Shown piece by piece: positions 1 through 11,150 of a DNA stretch of 64,000 bases. The translations under genes were made by a program, and so were the position numbers. The notes below the pieces were generated by a model that made no database searches, had not been told where the DNA came from, and saw nothing but the letters and a program-made list of their open reading frames with translations. The stretch's first letter is position 1. The number at the start of each line of letters is the position of its first letter. The stretch covers positions 9,318,001 to 9,382,000 of the forward strand of contig JAMJFZ010000320.1 of NCBI GenBank assembly GCA_026225945.1, given 5' to 3'. The DNA is from Cricetomys ansorgei (Eukaryota; Chordata; Mammalia; Rodentia; Nesomyidae).

Positions 1-285
1 TGCCTCATTTCGGGAATTTCGAGATCAAATACGAGGACACCTTTATACACGTGGAGCCCAGTGCAACTGTGGGAAGTAATGACTACAAAAGAAAATTCTA
101 GCTCCAGTAAAAGGCATAGGCTCTCAATATAGTCCAATCACCGGGAACAAAATTCTTTTAATTCTTTGTACCTTCAGGACAACCACATAGGTGAATGTTA
201 GCTCCTACACCTTATGTAAGAGGAAACGGATGCTCAAAGGGACAGCTAGAAGAGATGTCACGGATGGGATTCATCTGATCAAGGC
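1..285. other. No recognisable feature
   Basis: Unique-looking sequence at the left edge. No repeat family, exon signal or long reading frame was recognised. Confidence 0.5.
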
Positions 286-288
286 TAT

Positions 289-736
289 GTTAGGGTTCTC
301 CAAAAAGGCTACAACAATAGACTGTACACATAGATATACAAATGGGAAGGAGCCTATTAATGGAAGGGACTCATATCAAGGTTCAGAAGTCCCAACAGGC
401 CATCTGCAAGCTGGACACTTTAGAATGGTGGCCTGATGACTCAGTCTAGGTCCAAAAGCTGCCAAGTGTGGGTATAAGACCTGGACAATGAAGGCTAGAA
501 GGCCTGTAGTTCTGAAGTCTATGGGCAAAAGAGTGTCCCAGGTCTATGAAAGAGAAAGCCCAATAAATTCCTTTTTAGTTTATTCTATTCAGCATCCCAG
601 CCAATTAACAGTCCCCATGTATATCGGAGGCAGATTTTCCCACACTTTATTCCACGAAGACTTGCATGTCAATTTCCTGTTGAAAATCTTCTATGGGAGC
701 TACATCGAATACTTCACAGATACACAGATGGTTTAA
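289..736 (+). repeat. Old mammalian interspersed repeat, class uncertain
   Basis: The stretch opens with TAGGGTTCTCC and continues through GAAGTCCCAACAGGCC, ATCTGCAAGCTGGA and a TTATTCTATTCAGC block near 580. This follows the known eutherian repeat whose copies begin 'gggttctccagagaaacagaac'. Copies are strongly diverged with small gaps, as expected for an old element. Two short reading frames inside it (191-436 and 488-736) have no coding character and are by-products of the repeat. I recognise the family by its sequence but am not sure of its formal name or class. Confidence 0.6.
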
Positions 737-766
737 GGCCTGACTAGACTACAGGAGATCCTGTCA

Positions 767-846
767 AGGAAGGAAGGAAGGAAGAAGGAAGAAGGAAGAA
801 GGAAGAAGGAAGAAGGAAGAAGGAAGAAGGAAGAAGGAAGAAGGAA
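767..846. repeat. GAAGGAA microsatellite
   Basis: Purine-only tract that begins as GGAA units and turns into nine or so GAAGGAA-type units. All purines lie on the plus strand, so it is a polypurine/polypyrimidine tract of 80 bases. Confidence 0.95.
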
Positions 847-3180
847 TTTCTTCACAAAAATTCCCTAAAATGATACTTTATCAGCTCTGTAGGTATTCCT
901 TAATCCAGTCATATTAACATGAAGAGGTAACTATCACTAGGATCTATGACCAACATCATTCCTGGTGGAATTCATTGCATATAGTTTATTATTGCAGAAT
1001 GCAGACCCAAATCATATCTTTTCATATTACAGACATGTAACCCCAGTGTGCTTACCCAGCACTTCACATTAGAAAGGATCCAGTTAAAACGAACCAATGG
1101 AGGGCAGAAGAGGCAAACAAAGTCCTCCTGGTGTGGGGCAGTCTGGCATGCACCTGAATGTTATGTCTTACTTCATTCTTTGAAACTTAGGCTGCAAACC
1201 ACCTGGGCATGAGGGGATGCATGAGCATCATCACCCGGGAAGCATGAATTCAGAAGAAGGCTCAGTTGGAGGAGCTTTGTTGTGAGAGCATTCGGTCTCA
1301 TGTGTGGGACAGCCCTCTGACCAAATGGCAGCTGACAACAGGTGTTTGTGAGTCAGTACACCACTGGACACCAGAAAGAGCCAAGGCACAGCACAACATG
1401 TCCTGAACCATGGAGAAAACATAATGAAAGAGAATGTTGGGAACACGCAGAATGCACATTTGAACTTGCCTGACTAAGAATGGGACTTCTGCCTAATGAT
1501 GCACGACCTCAAAGGAGATCCATTTGGAAGAGAAAAAAAAAAAAAGTAGAATACAAGAGCAGGTTATTCCAGGAAGCTCAGCAAAGAGGCAGAAGCCTCT
1601 GGAACTCCTGGTAGCAGAGGTCTACTCTCTGGAGAGGAGCATTCTAGGTTTCTAAGGAGAGCTAGCAGACAAATGAAAGGACTGAAGCAGATTAACAATG
1701 AAGAAACTCACAGCAGGAAACGAAATAGAAATTCTCCCAGGAAGAAGCCTACAAATAGGCTTCTTTACCTTCCTTACATGAATTTCGTTCATCTCTATAA
1801 ATGTGTTGGAACCTGAGTTTTCAGATAACGGGAATCTATAGTCTATTATTTTAAAAGAAAATTAAAATATAATGGATATATTTACCGTTCTTCCTTAAAA
1901 ATCAACTTACTGATGTCATCAAAAAGTCATACTGGAACTTGTTAAGGATTTCTACATAATATCAAGTAATAGCACGTTAATAATTTTCTTGTGTATAGAA
2001 AAATTCATGCATGGTCAATGAAGCGAGAAAATGGTAAGCTTCTTTTTTTTTCAGTCACCTCTCTCAATATGCTTTATACCATCTACCCTCTCTGCCACTA
2101 AATTGTGGTCCAAATTATCTCCAATTCTCTCCATAGGCTTTTCCACTCTCCTAAAAATACTATCACTTACCACGGGGAGAGGACTACGGTAATACATAAC
2201 ATTTAAGTAATGAGGTGCCACTTTATTAGGGAGAGCTGAGATACCACTGTGACTCATGCGCATGCTCTTTCACAGTCCCATCCAACTCCAGTAACTTTCC
2301 TGGATCTAAATGCTGACCGGTTTGTTTCTGAGTGATGAGAATTCAGGTGGCAAAGGACTACTATAAAAAGACCTGTTCTTAGAGACTAATAACAGGTAAA
2401 ATTGTGATTTACAATTTTTGTGTCCTTTATATGTGCTGGGAATATTGGACTAAAGGATGCTTAAAATCATACTTCAAATGGAGTCAAGGGAGTTCATCAA
2501 ATGAAAGGTTGCTTTATTGCAAATCAGCCTGTACAGAAAGCTGGGACAATCACATTAAAGAGTCACTCTTCAAACAGCCAATCTGAGCCAAGAAGGTATC
2601 CATGGCTTTGTAATCATGAAGTTGAAACTTTTCCTGCTTTCACTTTACAAGTGAGAAAATAGAGATCTGAAGATCTTTTAAGGATGTCAAAATTCCCCTT
2701 GAGAACAGCATAAGTAACTCTGTGTATGTAAGGAACGTCTATTCCTTCTTCAGTTTAAATCTGAATGGTGGGAAGTGTCTGTTTAGGCAGGGATTGGTAA
2801 CTTTTGTAATAGGCTGAATAATAAAGATCTTTGGGTTGCAAACCCTTTGTTCCCAGTATGTTGTCTTTGTAGCCTTCAAACAACCATAGTTCATGAACAG
2901 AAATGATTGAGCTCCAATAAATTGTTGCCATAAAAGAAGGGGAAGAATCAAATTTGGTGTGGAGGCCAGTTTTCTGACTTTTTTCAGGAAGACACATTCT
3001 ACTACCAACAGGTTTGTTTCAGGATTCTTAGCATCCACTAGCTTGGGTTTCAAAAACTTTGACCGTAACAACTATTATCCAATGAACACACTTTTAATTT
3101 GTAATTGATAAAATGATGTTTTTCTTCATTACTAGTTAAACAGCTTTTCCCCAGAGTTATCGCTGGATAAAGAGAGTTTA

Positions 3181-3182
<2 letters not shown>
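847..3182. other. Unique non-coding stretch
   Basis: No exon-like structure or strong repeat was recognised, apart from an A-run near 1532-1546 and a weak MIR-like patch near 2650 (TGAGAAAATAGAGATCTGAAG). Reading frames of 60-110 codons on both strands (for example minus strand 2739-3071) show no domain, signal peptide or splice context. Confidence 0.5.

Positions 3183-3225
<43 letters not shown>
3183..3225. repeat. (GT)n microsatellite
   Basis: About 20 perfect GT units ending in GTATATG. Perfect units suggest length polymorphism. Confidence 0.97.
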
Positions 3226-3227
<2 letters not shown>

Positions 3228-3334
3228 ATTTGATGTTACCTTTTGATTTCTGGCTTTGAAGTGAAAACATGAAGATGACAATGTACCCGAAGCATTAAAA
3301 TAACACTAAGTAATTGTTTCTCTTACTCTGAAAA

Positions 3335-3404
3335 AGAGGAGGAGGATGAGAAGGATGAGGAGGAGGAGGAGGAGGAGGAGGAGGAGGAGGAGGAAGAGGA
3401 GGAG

Positions 3405-3439
<35 letters not shown>

Positions 3440-3443
3440 GGAG
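3335..3443. repeat. (GGA)n microsatellite
   Basis: About 109 bases of GGA/GAA trinucleotides, purines only on the plus strand, with a few GAT and GAA interruptions in the first 30 bases. It lies 110 bases after a GT array. Confidence 0.96.
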
Positions 3444-3979
3444 ATCCTTTCATGCTTTAGTTTTAAAGCATTTTAAACTCTGGGCAGTCTAGTTTACCTC
3501 TTGCCTAATAAGTACGGTAGACGTCTTACTACTCACTACTACTGTTACAATCTCTTTGAAGCCAAAGCAACTGAGTATCTACTATTAGTTTGGCAACATA
3601 CATCCACAGCAGTATTTGTTTTTTATACCCAGGCAGTGGCTCACAGGCTATTTCGTTTCTGTACTTTGAAAGTTTCTCCCATGAAAGTGAAAGAATTGTG
3701 TAAAAAGAACAGTGAGTTGTTGTGAAAACACGGACAGTTTTTCCTCCTTTGAACTCCCTCTGATGCTAATTCCAAATCTCGAGGCTCTTAGTCCAAGAGA
3801 AAATTGCTAGACTATTAGACTCATCATTCAATTTACTGGGCAATTATTTTGTATTTTGTACAGAATATGTGAATATTATGTAGGCATGGTATACAGACGG
3901 TGTCAATTTTTGAGTGTGATTGACAGTTCATAGGGTTTAAGGACTTTGTTTCATGTAATTGTTAAATTTGTGGGCTCAG

Positions 3980-4944
3980 AGATATCTTTATCCTTTTAAT
4001 ATCTGAAGGGCCTATAGTGGTGGCTTCTTTTATTCCTTTTGGTATTATTGCTATTCCTTTGGTATTATTGATTTTGGTAACTATTCTTTCCATTTCCCCC
4101 TGCCCCTCTTTAGTCATATTAGAAGCTTGTTAATGATAACTTGTTTCATTTTTCTAAAATCTTAAGTTCCTACTTCATTTAAATTTATGATCTTTATCAT
4201 TTCCTTTATTTTTCCTTTATCTTAATTTGCCTTTATATTTACAATTTCTTAAGGCAGAAACCTAGTTTACTATTATTTTCTACTATAAACACTTAATATT
4301 ACCCAAAGTAAAATTCTTTAGAAGTATGTTCTCTAATTTCCAAATTTGAAAGGTTTCCAGACGCCTATACATTAGTAAATCCTAAGTTAATTATTTTGTG
4401 CTCAGAAAACATAAAATGTAGACCTTAAATATTTTATTATTTTTAAGATTTTACCCCAAGAAACTCATTGTGGACCAGAATATGGATTATTTTAGTGAAC
4501 ACTCCATATCCACTCAAAAAGTACAGTTTTCTACTTTTGTTGAGCAGATAAGGGTTAGTCAAAAAAGTTGTTTGATGGTGTTCAGTTTTACCATGTTCTC
4601 TCTTATTTCTTCATCCTCATTGGCTCCTGAGGAAGAAATGAGGACACTCCCAGTCTCTCTGAGTTTGATAGCCCTCTGTATATTTCTATTCAGTTTTGCT
4701 TTGTGTATTGTGTCTTCATAGACTTTCCCCATCATTTAATTTCCCCTTTTATCCTTGGTTGTTCTTCTTGTAGTAATGTTTATTATTAATGTTAATTGCT
4801 TGTATTAGAAGAGAATAATGGCACACAGCAAAAGCTTCTCCCTTAATAAATCAGCATTAAGAGTGTAAATTAAACTCAGACCTGGTGTCTACTATTCCTA
4901 ATATGAATCACATCATTACATCTCTTTTTCAGGAGAGTTTGCAT

Positions 4945-4976
<32 letters not shown>

Positions 4977-4983
4977 TATATAT

Positions 4984-5018
<35 letters not shown>

Positions 5019-5765
5019 ACGTGGATTTAGACCCATATTATTATTTTTTCTTTTTTTTCTCTCTGATGACTCATTCTTTTCCTTTTCATAATTATTTGAA
5101 CATTTTCATTGTTTCATTTTAATTTCTATATTGGCTATCTGAATATATCTCTGTATTATCTGTATGCTATCTAGAGATCATAATTTTTATAAGTAGCGTT
5201 TTACAGTATGTGTACAGTTAATATGCAAAATATAAGAGACTTGCAACTAATTAAACTATTTACACTCCTTCCTTCAATATTAAAATCACTACCTTGCCTA
5301 TTATATTTATGTATATTGAAACAACACCAGACAATGTTATATGTTGTCCTTTCAATAGTCATGGAATTTTTATTGCTTTATAGTGAGAAAAAAATCTTAT
5401 GTTTACCCAGCTATTTGCCATTTCTGTTCTTCTTTATTCATTCCTAAAGCTTCAAGTTTCTAATTCAATTTTTATGTAGCCTGAAGAAACTCCTTGAGGA
5501 TTTATTTAAATAGATATGCTGGTGATTTTCCTTCCACTGAAAAAGCTTTTATTTTGCTTTTACTCTATCAGGATATTTTTCCTGAATATCAAATTTTTAT
5601 TGAGAATTTTAGTTGTTGTTGTTGCTGTTGCTTTATTTTGTTTTCTTTCCATGCTTTGGAGAAATCTCATACTTTCTTCTGGTCACTGTGGCTTCTATGC
5701 CAAGTCCTCAATTATTCTAATTGTTCTCCTAGCCATTGTATTCTTAAGCCTCTGGATTTTGAAGT
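3980..5765 (-). repeat. Old HAL1/L1M-type LINE, minus strand
   Basis: AT-rich sequence that read on the minus strand follows an old LINE. The clearest part is 5480-5700, where the plus strand reads as the reverse complement of the HAL1/L1M segment 'cctgtagaactcctttta...ctgctggtgatgaattcc...', then the 'ctttctggtcactgtggcttct' block. The 4390-4720 part matches the 'tgtattctgctg...' region in order. It is interrupted by an AT array at 4944-5019. Heavy divergence and stops in all frames mean it is long dead. Reading frames of 80-90 codons here are chance. Confidence 0.6.
4944..5019. repeat. (AT)n microsatellite
   Basis: About 76 bases of alternating AT with a few ACAC/ACAT interruptions. Alternating AT is self-complementary and can extrude a cruciform. 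Confidence 0.95.
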
Positions 5766-5878
5766 AGGATAGATATATTGCAATAAATGACTAAAAAAAC
5801 TTCAATCCAGACACATCTAACTTCTCTTAGTCACTCTGTTTCTTGTGGAACTTTGTTTATGTTGTTTCTTCTTCATGG

Positions 5879-5883
5879 GTCTC

Positions 5884-5923
<40 letters not shown>

Positions 5924-6083
5924 TCTCTCTCTCTCTCTCACATACACACACACACACACACACATACACTCACACATACACACACATACACACACACACA
6001 CACATACACTCACACATACACACACACACATACACATACACACATACACATACACTCACACATACACATACACACACACAACC

Positions 6084-6115
<32 letters not shown>

Positions 6116-6408
6116 TACACATACACTTACACACACACACATACACTCACACATACACACACACAACCCACATACACACACACACACATACACATACACT
6201 CACACATACACATACACTCACACATACACACACACACACAACCCACATACACATACACACACACACACACAACCCACATACACACACACACACACAACCC
6301 ACATACACACACACACACACAACCCACATACACTCACACATACACACACACACACACACAACCCACATACACACTCACACACTCACACACACACACACAC
6401 ACACACCC
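5879..6408. repeat. Compound (CT)n-(CA)n array with higher-order units
   Basis: The first 60 bases are CT repeats (5879-5939). The rest is (CA)n broken by regular CATACACA, ACTCACAC and ACAACCCACATACAC units. The ACAACCCACATAC unit recurs at least eight times at irregular spacing, so the tract has grown by duplication of larger blocks as well as by slippage. Reading frames of 200-230 codons in three frames (Thr/His-rich on plus, Cys/Val-rich on minus) come only from the repeat. Confidence 0.97.
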
Positions 6409-6884
6409 CTCTATTATATGGTTCTCATTATACCATGTTACCTCCTCCTAAAACAGCTGCTTGGGCCCCTGACCTATAATCTCAAGTTCCAGTCAAGTAC
6501 ATCTCTTACACATTGTAAGAGCTGAATTGTGCTCTCCATTTCAGAGCTGTTTAAAGGGAAATGTGCATGAGTATTCACTGTACGTGAGGCATTATTTTCA
6601 ATGGTTGCACAGTTGTACAGAACATCCCTGTAATTGTCCATATTTTCATACTAACTGAACTGCAGCATGGCTAATTTACCTGCTCATAATCATAAGTCAA
6701 CAACTAAAGATTAAACCTAGATTTGGCCCCAATAATCTAACTTCAGAGCTTTGTCTTTGGCCATATTTTATGCTACCCTTGACTTGCCCCATTGTATTAT
6801 AACAATTGTTTACTGCTCTCAACAGTAATCTTATCTATGTATAAAAATAAAACAAACTAGACCCCTTTTGTTCATTTTTGTTTT

Positions 6885-7095
6885 CATCTAATTGCTTGTC
6901 ACAATTTGTGGCACATAAATAGCAATCAATAAATATCAACTTCATGGCACAAAAAACATTCTGTTTTATTTTCCCCTTTATATGTGTGTGTTTCGTCAGA
7001 AATGAGTTTCCAGAGGCTAGGGACCTTCAACTCTCATCCATCCATCTAGATTCAGAAGCTGCCTGAAATGTGGCAGGTTCTCAATAAAAGCTCCA
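6885..7095 (+). repeat. L2 3'-end fragments (two pieces)
   Basis: The piece at 6895-6950 reads GTGGCACATAAATAGCAATCAATAAATATC. The piece at 7005-7095 reads CCAGAGGCTAGGGACCTTC and then GGCAGGTTCTCAATAAAAG. Both follow the L2 tail 'gagggcaggga...ggcacatagtaggtgctcaataaatat'. Short and diverged, so the assignment is moderate. Confidence 0.5.
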
Positions 7096-7099
7096 TGTC

Positions 7100-8635
7100 T
7101 ATGAGACTGTCGATTGAGGATAAAATATATAGGACCCCAAAGAAAGCAAAGAAGGGTCATGGCTTCCGAAACCAACTTTCTACAAAGGTCATCAAACGTT
7201 TCTGTAATATAAGAATCTGAATTTAAAAGCTCCTACTTTCCATCCATGGTAAGTTAAGAAGTCGGAATTCAGAGGTTGTGACATGACACAAGCGTTACTA
7301 CGCTTCTGGGGATCACAAGCTTTCTATTTGTATTGTGTGTTATTAAAAACACCCGCACAGTGGCAAGCGTAATTACCTCTGTGAGACTCTATTACCAAAG
7401 AATTCCTGAAGACAGAACAAGAAAAATGGGCTAAGATGTAGTGCTTACCTTAGTTAAAATAGTTTTAAAACTCAGAAGTAATTGAAGTCATGTCAGCATT
7501 AAGGTTTATATTTCTGAAGACGTGGATGTGTGCTTATTGCATATCTACATAAACAAGAAAAATGCTAAATGAAGTATCTTAAACACTGACAGTGATTTAC
7601 TCTGGTGATAGAATTGTGAGTGATACGGATTTTGATTTTAATGCTGTACCCTCATTTTCAAAATTTTCAACCATTTGGCATGCATTCTTCCTTAATCAGA
7701 TGAAAACAATAAACGTTACCAAAAAAACTGCAAACTAAGTTTGCAGCTGACCACAAGGCCCATCACAAATAAACAACAAGCTGGAGGGAGCCGTTTCAAG
7801 AAAGCAGACATAATAACTGACAGGGTAGTGGGAAAGTACGCGAGCCAAAGATCCTCCTCCTTCAACAAAGTAAAGATTATGTTGCTTAAGACGCCCTGGG
7901 AAAAGAGTACAAATATCAAGGAACATGAGGATCCAAGAGTTGCTGGAAGGAGAACATATAGGTTTACATCTGCCTATTAAATATGTCTTGGAGGAAACTT
8001 TAAAGCAAGCAAATCCCTACTCTGCAGTGGTCGAAGTGAGCTGCCAATCCACAGCCTGAGCCAATTCAAGCTTTGGACCCTTGACTTGAAGGCTCTTAGT
8101 GGAAAGGGAATTAGAGACTTAAAAACTGAATTCACAGCCCACACCTCTTCTTCGTGTACACTGTTTTTGGCCTGCGTTCCACTGAGGACCCGGCTGGTTG
8201 AGATTTGGGCCATTGACTTTGTTTTCCTAAATCCCAGATCATGTCTTGCCACCAGGACATCGGGGTAGATGATGTGGGAACTCTTTCCAGCTCTTTACCC
8301 TTGTCCTTGTCCTGTCTTGCAGGGAACCAGCACGTCTCTGAATGTGAACATCTGCCTCATAAAAAGGCTGGATCTCATTTCTTTTTGGATCTGCCCTACA
8401 GTCTGGCTCCTTCTTAACTGAACTAGAAACATGACGCCCACAATTCCTCTTCATTTTCCCATGTGCTGAGCCTGAATCTGGATAATATTTTATCTGAGTG
8501 GAAGACAATTGGTGCATATTAATTAACTGACTGGCTAGTTCCCTCCCACACACAAATGGGGTGGTAAATGCATTTACTATGGGAGAGTTCCTGTGCTTCC
8601 TCTAATGCCAACATCAAGAACTCATACAGGAGCTG
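7100..8635. other. Unique non-coding stretch
   Basis: No exon or firm repeat recognised. Facing frames at 7716-8268 of 60-104 codons show no domain or splice logic. Confidence 0.45.
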
Positions 8636-8639
8636 CAAG

Positions 8640-9000
8640 AGAGTAAGGCGATTGCCATGCAGGTCTGAGGGCCTGACTTCAAACTCTAAATCCCAGTAAA
8701 ACATCCAGTCAAAAGAATCTGATGTATTCCCAGTCTACTGAGGAAGCTGAGGTGGAAGGATTCCTTTAGCCTGCTATCCAGCCACTCTAACCTGATTAGT
8801 GATCTTCCAGTCAATGAAAAACCTTTCTCAATGTAGGTGGACAGCTTTCCTGAGGGCGACATCTTAGGTTATTCTCTGCCCTTCCTGTAGGTGTACATAT
8901 TTGTTCATGCAACTGGTCACACACATGTACAATATTTGCATGTGTGTGCACATATGTGTGATATGCATATGTACATGTATTGGAATGTAGGCTCATGAAC
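8640..9000 (+). repeat. Rodent RSINE/B4-type SINE, plus strand
   Basis: Order of recognisable pieces: GCCATGCAGGTCTGAGGGCCTGACTTCAAA (tRNA-derived box B side), a B1-like 'CCCAGTCTACTGAGGAAGCTGAGG' part, CAGTCAATGAAAAACC, and a CA-rich tail with cacacatgtaca. This tRNA-plus-B1 arrangement is rodent specific. A second copy in the opposite direction follows directly. Confidence 0.65.
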
Positions 9001-9039
9001 ATTGCACCATGTATGTGGAAGTTAAAGGCAACCCTTGAT

Positions 9040-9283
9040 GTCAGTCCTGGCTTTCCACCTTGTTTAAGGCAAAGTCTCTCTTTGTTGTTCTCTACAGCAT
9101 TTGCCAGAGTGGCTGACCCATAAGCTTCTGGAGATTTTCCCATTTCTGTCTTACATGTCTCTGTAAGAGCACTGGTATTACAGACACGTGTGGTAGTATA
9201 GATTTAAATGGGTTCTTGGGATTTGAACACAGGTCTTCACACGTGTATGGCAAGCACTTTAGTCACTAATCCATTTCTTCAGT
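9040..9283 (-). repeat. Rodent RSINE/B4-type SINE, minus strand
   Basis: The plus strand shows ACTGGTATTACAGACACGTGTGG, then GGGTTCTTGGGATTTGAACACAGGTCTTCA and GGCAAGCACTTTAGTCACTAA. This is the reverse complement of a B1-like part followed by a tRNA-derived head. Together with the copy at 8640-9000 it forms an inverted pair. Confidence 0.7.
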
Positions 9284-9288
9284 GCAAG

Positions 9289-9289
<1 letters not shown>

Positions 9290-9321
<32 letters not shown>
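9290..9321. repeat. (CA)n microsatellite
   Basis: Sixteen perfect CA units directly next to the head of the minus-strand SINE. Confidence 0.95.
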
Positions 9322-9323
<2 letters not shown>

Positions 9324-9699
9324 AATAAAAAGCATGCAAACAGCTCTTGAAGTGCTGGTGGGAGACCATCCAGCTTCAAAAGTGGTACAGATGCTATAAC
9401 TATGTTGGTACACAGGTAGTTGTCTGTTTAACATTGATTATCTGGGACAACACCAGACTTTCTAGATTTCAGCAGTCTGAGAGCATCTACTGTAGGACAA
9501 TATGTCTCCTTCCTACTGTACATTTCCAAACATTTGTACTTCTATATTTCCCAGTCCTAAAGTATAATCCCTTCTACTACATACATCGTTTGGTTCCTCA
9601 TTCTGTATTAGCTTTTACTTACAGCCTCAGAGTTTCCATATCTTCAAGGTAATATCTCAGATTCAGAATTTATGTCTTGATCCCTAAACATGTTTATGT

Positions 9700-9820
9700 A
9701 TTTCTACATCACAGAAGGGCAGAGATTTGCATGTCTTAGCTCTACCTGAAACTCCAGTGTTCCAAACAGCATCTGCCCACATGGTAGGTATGTAGAAAAT
9801 ATTTATTAAATGAGTAATTA
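9700..9820 (+). repeat. L2 3'-end fragment
   Basis: Contains AGAAGGGCAGAGATTTGCATGTCTTAG and, 50 bases later, GTAGGTATGTAGAAAATATTTATTAAATGAGTAA. These follow the L2 tail 'gggcagggattttgtctg...agtaggtgctcaataaatatttgttgaatga'. Confidence 0.6.
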
Positions 9821-10552
9821 GAAAATATGTTACACTGAGGAGGACTAGGAACTGACATTTTCTAAGTGTATATCTTGGAGATAACAGACACATGTATATC
9901 GTCTAAGTAAAAATAATCAAGTTCAAAATTATAATAAACTGTCTATCGAGAGGGATTTTTCTGGATATGAAAATATTTAATATAGCTGTGTATGCATGTT
10001 ATTCAGATATTGCTAACATCCAAAGACTTTGAGGACAATAAAATGTACTTAATACAGGACTTAGACTGAAAGTGAGCTCAATTTTCTTTGATGATTCAGA
10101 AGATGCTCATGACCAAATAGTGCCCTGGGGCCCTCATTATGGATCAACTACCCTTCCCAGCAATAACTGTTAATAGAAATTTCTGGTAGTTAAATGCCAA
10201 ATTAACAAGCTGTTCCTGCCTTTGGAGCCCATGTGCACACAGACTCTGCCAGAGACAGATTGAATGAAGTATTTTTTGATTGTACTGCTTTTAGGGTTTT
10301 CCCTGTAGAATAATACAAAACCTAATTGCTTTTGGGTAAATTTCAACTGGTTTTCAACATGACCAGTTCCTATACCTGCTTCCAAAAAATGTCATTTATT
10401 AAATACCATATCTTGGCAGTGGCTAACAGCCCCAAGCTCTGCTTTTCATGACTGTGTGTGGCTTTAAGAAAATCACTTAGATTATCTCTTGAGAGTTCCA
10501 GTTTTTAATTTCAGATTTTTAATTATTGCTGTTATAATTATCATCGTAATTA

Positions 10553-10676
10553 TTTTTTTTTATCAAGAATGAGGTAGGGTCTCATTACGTTTGCCAGGCT
10601 GGCTTTGAGCTCATGATCATCTCATCTCACTCTCTCTGGTGCTGGCATTATAGGCATGTGCCACTATGCCCAACTC
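10553..10676 (-). repeat. B1-type (7SL-derived) SINE, minus strand
   Basis: A T-run is followed by GAGGTAGGGTCTCATTACG, CCAGGCTGGCTTTGAGCTCATGATCATC, GGTGCTGGCATTATAGGCATGTGCCACTATGCCCAAC. This is the reverse complement of a 7SL-derived SINE with its A-tail at the left. Many mismatches make it an old B1 or B1-like copy. Confidence 0.8.
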
Positions 10677-10834
10677 CCCTTATCATTAATAGAAATTATA
10701 ACAATGCCTTCTTCAATGTGATTGGCTTTCTGCTGACTACCGATACAACTCCCAATCGAAAATTATCATCCCTTAGCATTGTTATTTGTTAATTTTGTTT
10801 ATTCAGCATTCATTATCACTATCCACAACACTCT

Positions 10835-11150
10835 AATTTCTAACTCAAGCAAGGGGAAACAAAACTAAAGAGTTAATATCTGCCTTAAAGGAGCTTATGG
10901 TCCAATGGAAAGACAGATACCATCAGAGGGTGGTAAAGCTATCAAGTGTGTACACATGTATAATCAAGGACAAGGACAGAGTGGCCAGACTCAGGAAGGG
11001 CTTTCTGGGGGAAATCTTGGCAGAAGACAAGGTCAGGAGACTGTGAGAGGAGAAACATGAGCAGTTTCTGGGAAGAGCGATTTCAGGTAGAAAGACCATC
11101 CACTTGAAAGCAAAGTAGCAAGAAAGAGTAGCTATGCTTGCCAAGAATGG
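10835..11150 (-). repeat. Possible L2 fragment, minus strand
   Basis: Contains GGAGCTTATGGTCCAATGG and later GGAAGGGCTTTCTGGGGGAAAT, similar to the minus strand of L2 3' regions ('ggagcttacattctagtgg', 'gagggcttcctggaggagg'). Weak resemblance only. Confidence 0.4.

Noticed and set aside
5787..6525. Overlapping 200-230 codon frames, Thr/His-rich on plus and Cys/Val-rich on minus
   Set aside because: All come from CT/CA dinucleotide repeats, open in several frames at once, with no unique coding sequence.
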